Under the pieces are notes generated by a model. It was not told the DNA's origin, did not search any database, and was given only the letters and a program-made list of their open reading frames with translations. Below are positions 61,965 to 62,497 of a DNA stretch of 62,497 nt, piece by piece. The stretch is from Azolla pinnata (lineage: Eukaryota > Streptophyta > Polypodiopsida > Salviniales > Salviniaceae), in NCBI GenBank assembly GCA_037176905.1, contig JBBBWG010026436.1, forward strand, positions 8,717 to 71,213, read 5' to 3'. A program made the position numbers and the translations under genes. How positions within the stretch are numbered: the first letter of the stretch is position 1; each line of letters starts with the position of its first letter.

Positions 61965-62065
61965 TAGCTTCTTCCTTCCTCCTGCTTTTTGCGTTTTGCT
62001 TTCTCAGAGATTTTCAAAATTGCAAAGAGGAGGGAAGCGAGGGAGCAGCCGCCGCCGCCGCCGCC

Positions 62066-62133
62066 ATGTCCACCTCTTCGTTCGCAGGGCGCTTCCTCTT
62101 CTCTGCCATCTTCATCCTAGCTGCTTGGCACAA
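62066..62133 (+). CDS. HR-like lesion-inducing protein, exon 1 only
   Basis: The ATG follows a run of GCC triplets that gives good start context. The exon encodes MSTSSFAGRFLFSAIFILAAWHK and ends at a strong donor, AA|GTAAGTG, leaving phase 2. The SFxGRxLFxxxFIL(A/S)AWxx opening matches plant HR-like lesion-inducing proteins (for example At4g14420), small multi-pass membrane proteins of about 160 residues named for hypersensitive-response-like lesions. The first hydrophobic helix is what is visible here. The remaining exons must lie beyond base 62497. The match rests on about 22 residues, so the confidence is moderate. Confidence 0.65.
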
Positions 62134-62167
62134 GTAAGTGTAATCGGGAAAAGCAGAGAAACATCCG

Positions 62168-62219
<52 letters not shown>

Positions 62220-62421
62220 TTCTATCGTCCTTTTAACAGTTGCTCTGTTTGGCTGTTTATAACGGGGATGCGTAGAATCGAAGATTTTGGTAGTGATGGG
62301 GTTTGAGAGAGGGAGCGAGCGAGAGAGAGAGAGGTGCTGTCACTCTCCTAACAATTTTTCTGTTGGGCGGTTTAATGGGATGAGTAGAATCAAAGACTTT
62401 GGTGCTTTAGGCTTTAGGGGT

Positions 62422-62497
<76 letters not shown>
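62134..62497 (+). repeat. Intron with two GA microsatellites
   Basis: The rest of the window is intron 1 of the HR-like lesion-inducing protein gene. GA arrays lie at about 62171-62217 and 62426-62497, the second running off the window end. The stretches before them, GAGAGAGGGAGCGAGCGAGAG and TGTAGAGAGAG, and the shared TTxxATGGGATGxGTAGAATC words suggest an internal duplication of about 130-150 bp. Confidence 0.85.

Overview
This is a stretch of nuclear DNA from a flowering plant. Every gene I could assemble has a plant-specific family signature: NAC factor, SERK-type receptor kinase, maMYB, CIP7-like protein, BIG5-type ARF-GEF, KIN-7 kinesin and an HR-like lesion-inducing protein. Introns are GT-AG and numerous, and the DNA between genes is AT-rich with many microsatellites. 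GC-rich first exons and human-type TTAGGG repeats make a monocot plausible, but the sequence alone does not settle the taxon. I saw no prokaryotic features: no operons, CRISPR array or prophage.

Layout. (1) 107-5122 (+): CIP7-like protein, with its first exon outside the window. (2) 7071-8297 (-): maMYB, diverging from (3) 8940-10306 (+), a three-exon NAC gene, across a 640-bp shared promoter region. (4) 12284-14140 (-): a single-exon DUF1645-like protein with huge Ser and Asn tracts. (5) 14141-20171: no recognisable gene, but simple repeats and one copy of a dispersed repeat. (6) 20172-34274 (+): a complete 33-exon BIG5-type ARF-GEF (1791 aa). (7) 34275-41067: no recognisable gene. This is a dense repeat district holding 95-bp, 50-bp and 45-bp minisatellites, about 0.85 kb of TTAGGG-rich interstitial telomere-like DNA, and about 0.85 kb of ATGG/ATGC-type tetranucleotide repeats. 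(8) 41068-46093 (+): a complete 11-exon SERK gene (635 aa). (9) 47646-60388 (-): a KIN-7O-type kinesin modelled with 26 exons (about 886 aa). (10) 60389-62065: a degenerate tandem satellite upstream of the kinesin, then a second copy of the dispersed repeat in the promoter of (11) 62066-62133 (+), exon 1 of an HR-like lesion-inducing protein whose remainder lies beyond the window.

The genes do not form one pathway. They cover light signalling (CIP7-like), ER-anchored transcription control (maMYB), transcription (NAC), trans-Golgi/endosome traffic (BIG5), brassinosteroid, immune and embryogenic co-receptor signalling (SERK), and microtubule motor function (KIN-7O). Exon models were built by hand from conserved family sequence plus splice phase. 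Phases are consistent across every junction reported, and this is the main support for the models.

I did not find a clearly new multi-gene system. The most unusual observations are repeat-driven: a coding minisatellite that carries a splice donor in every unit, an extreme Asn/Ser-rich protein, interstitial TTAGGG DNA beside nested minisatellites, a satellite array sitting in a kinesin promoter, and an inverted pair of dispersed repeats of which one supplies the proximal promoter of the lesion-inducing-protein gene.
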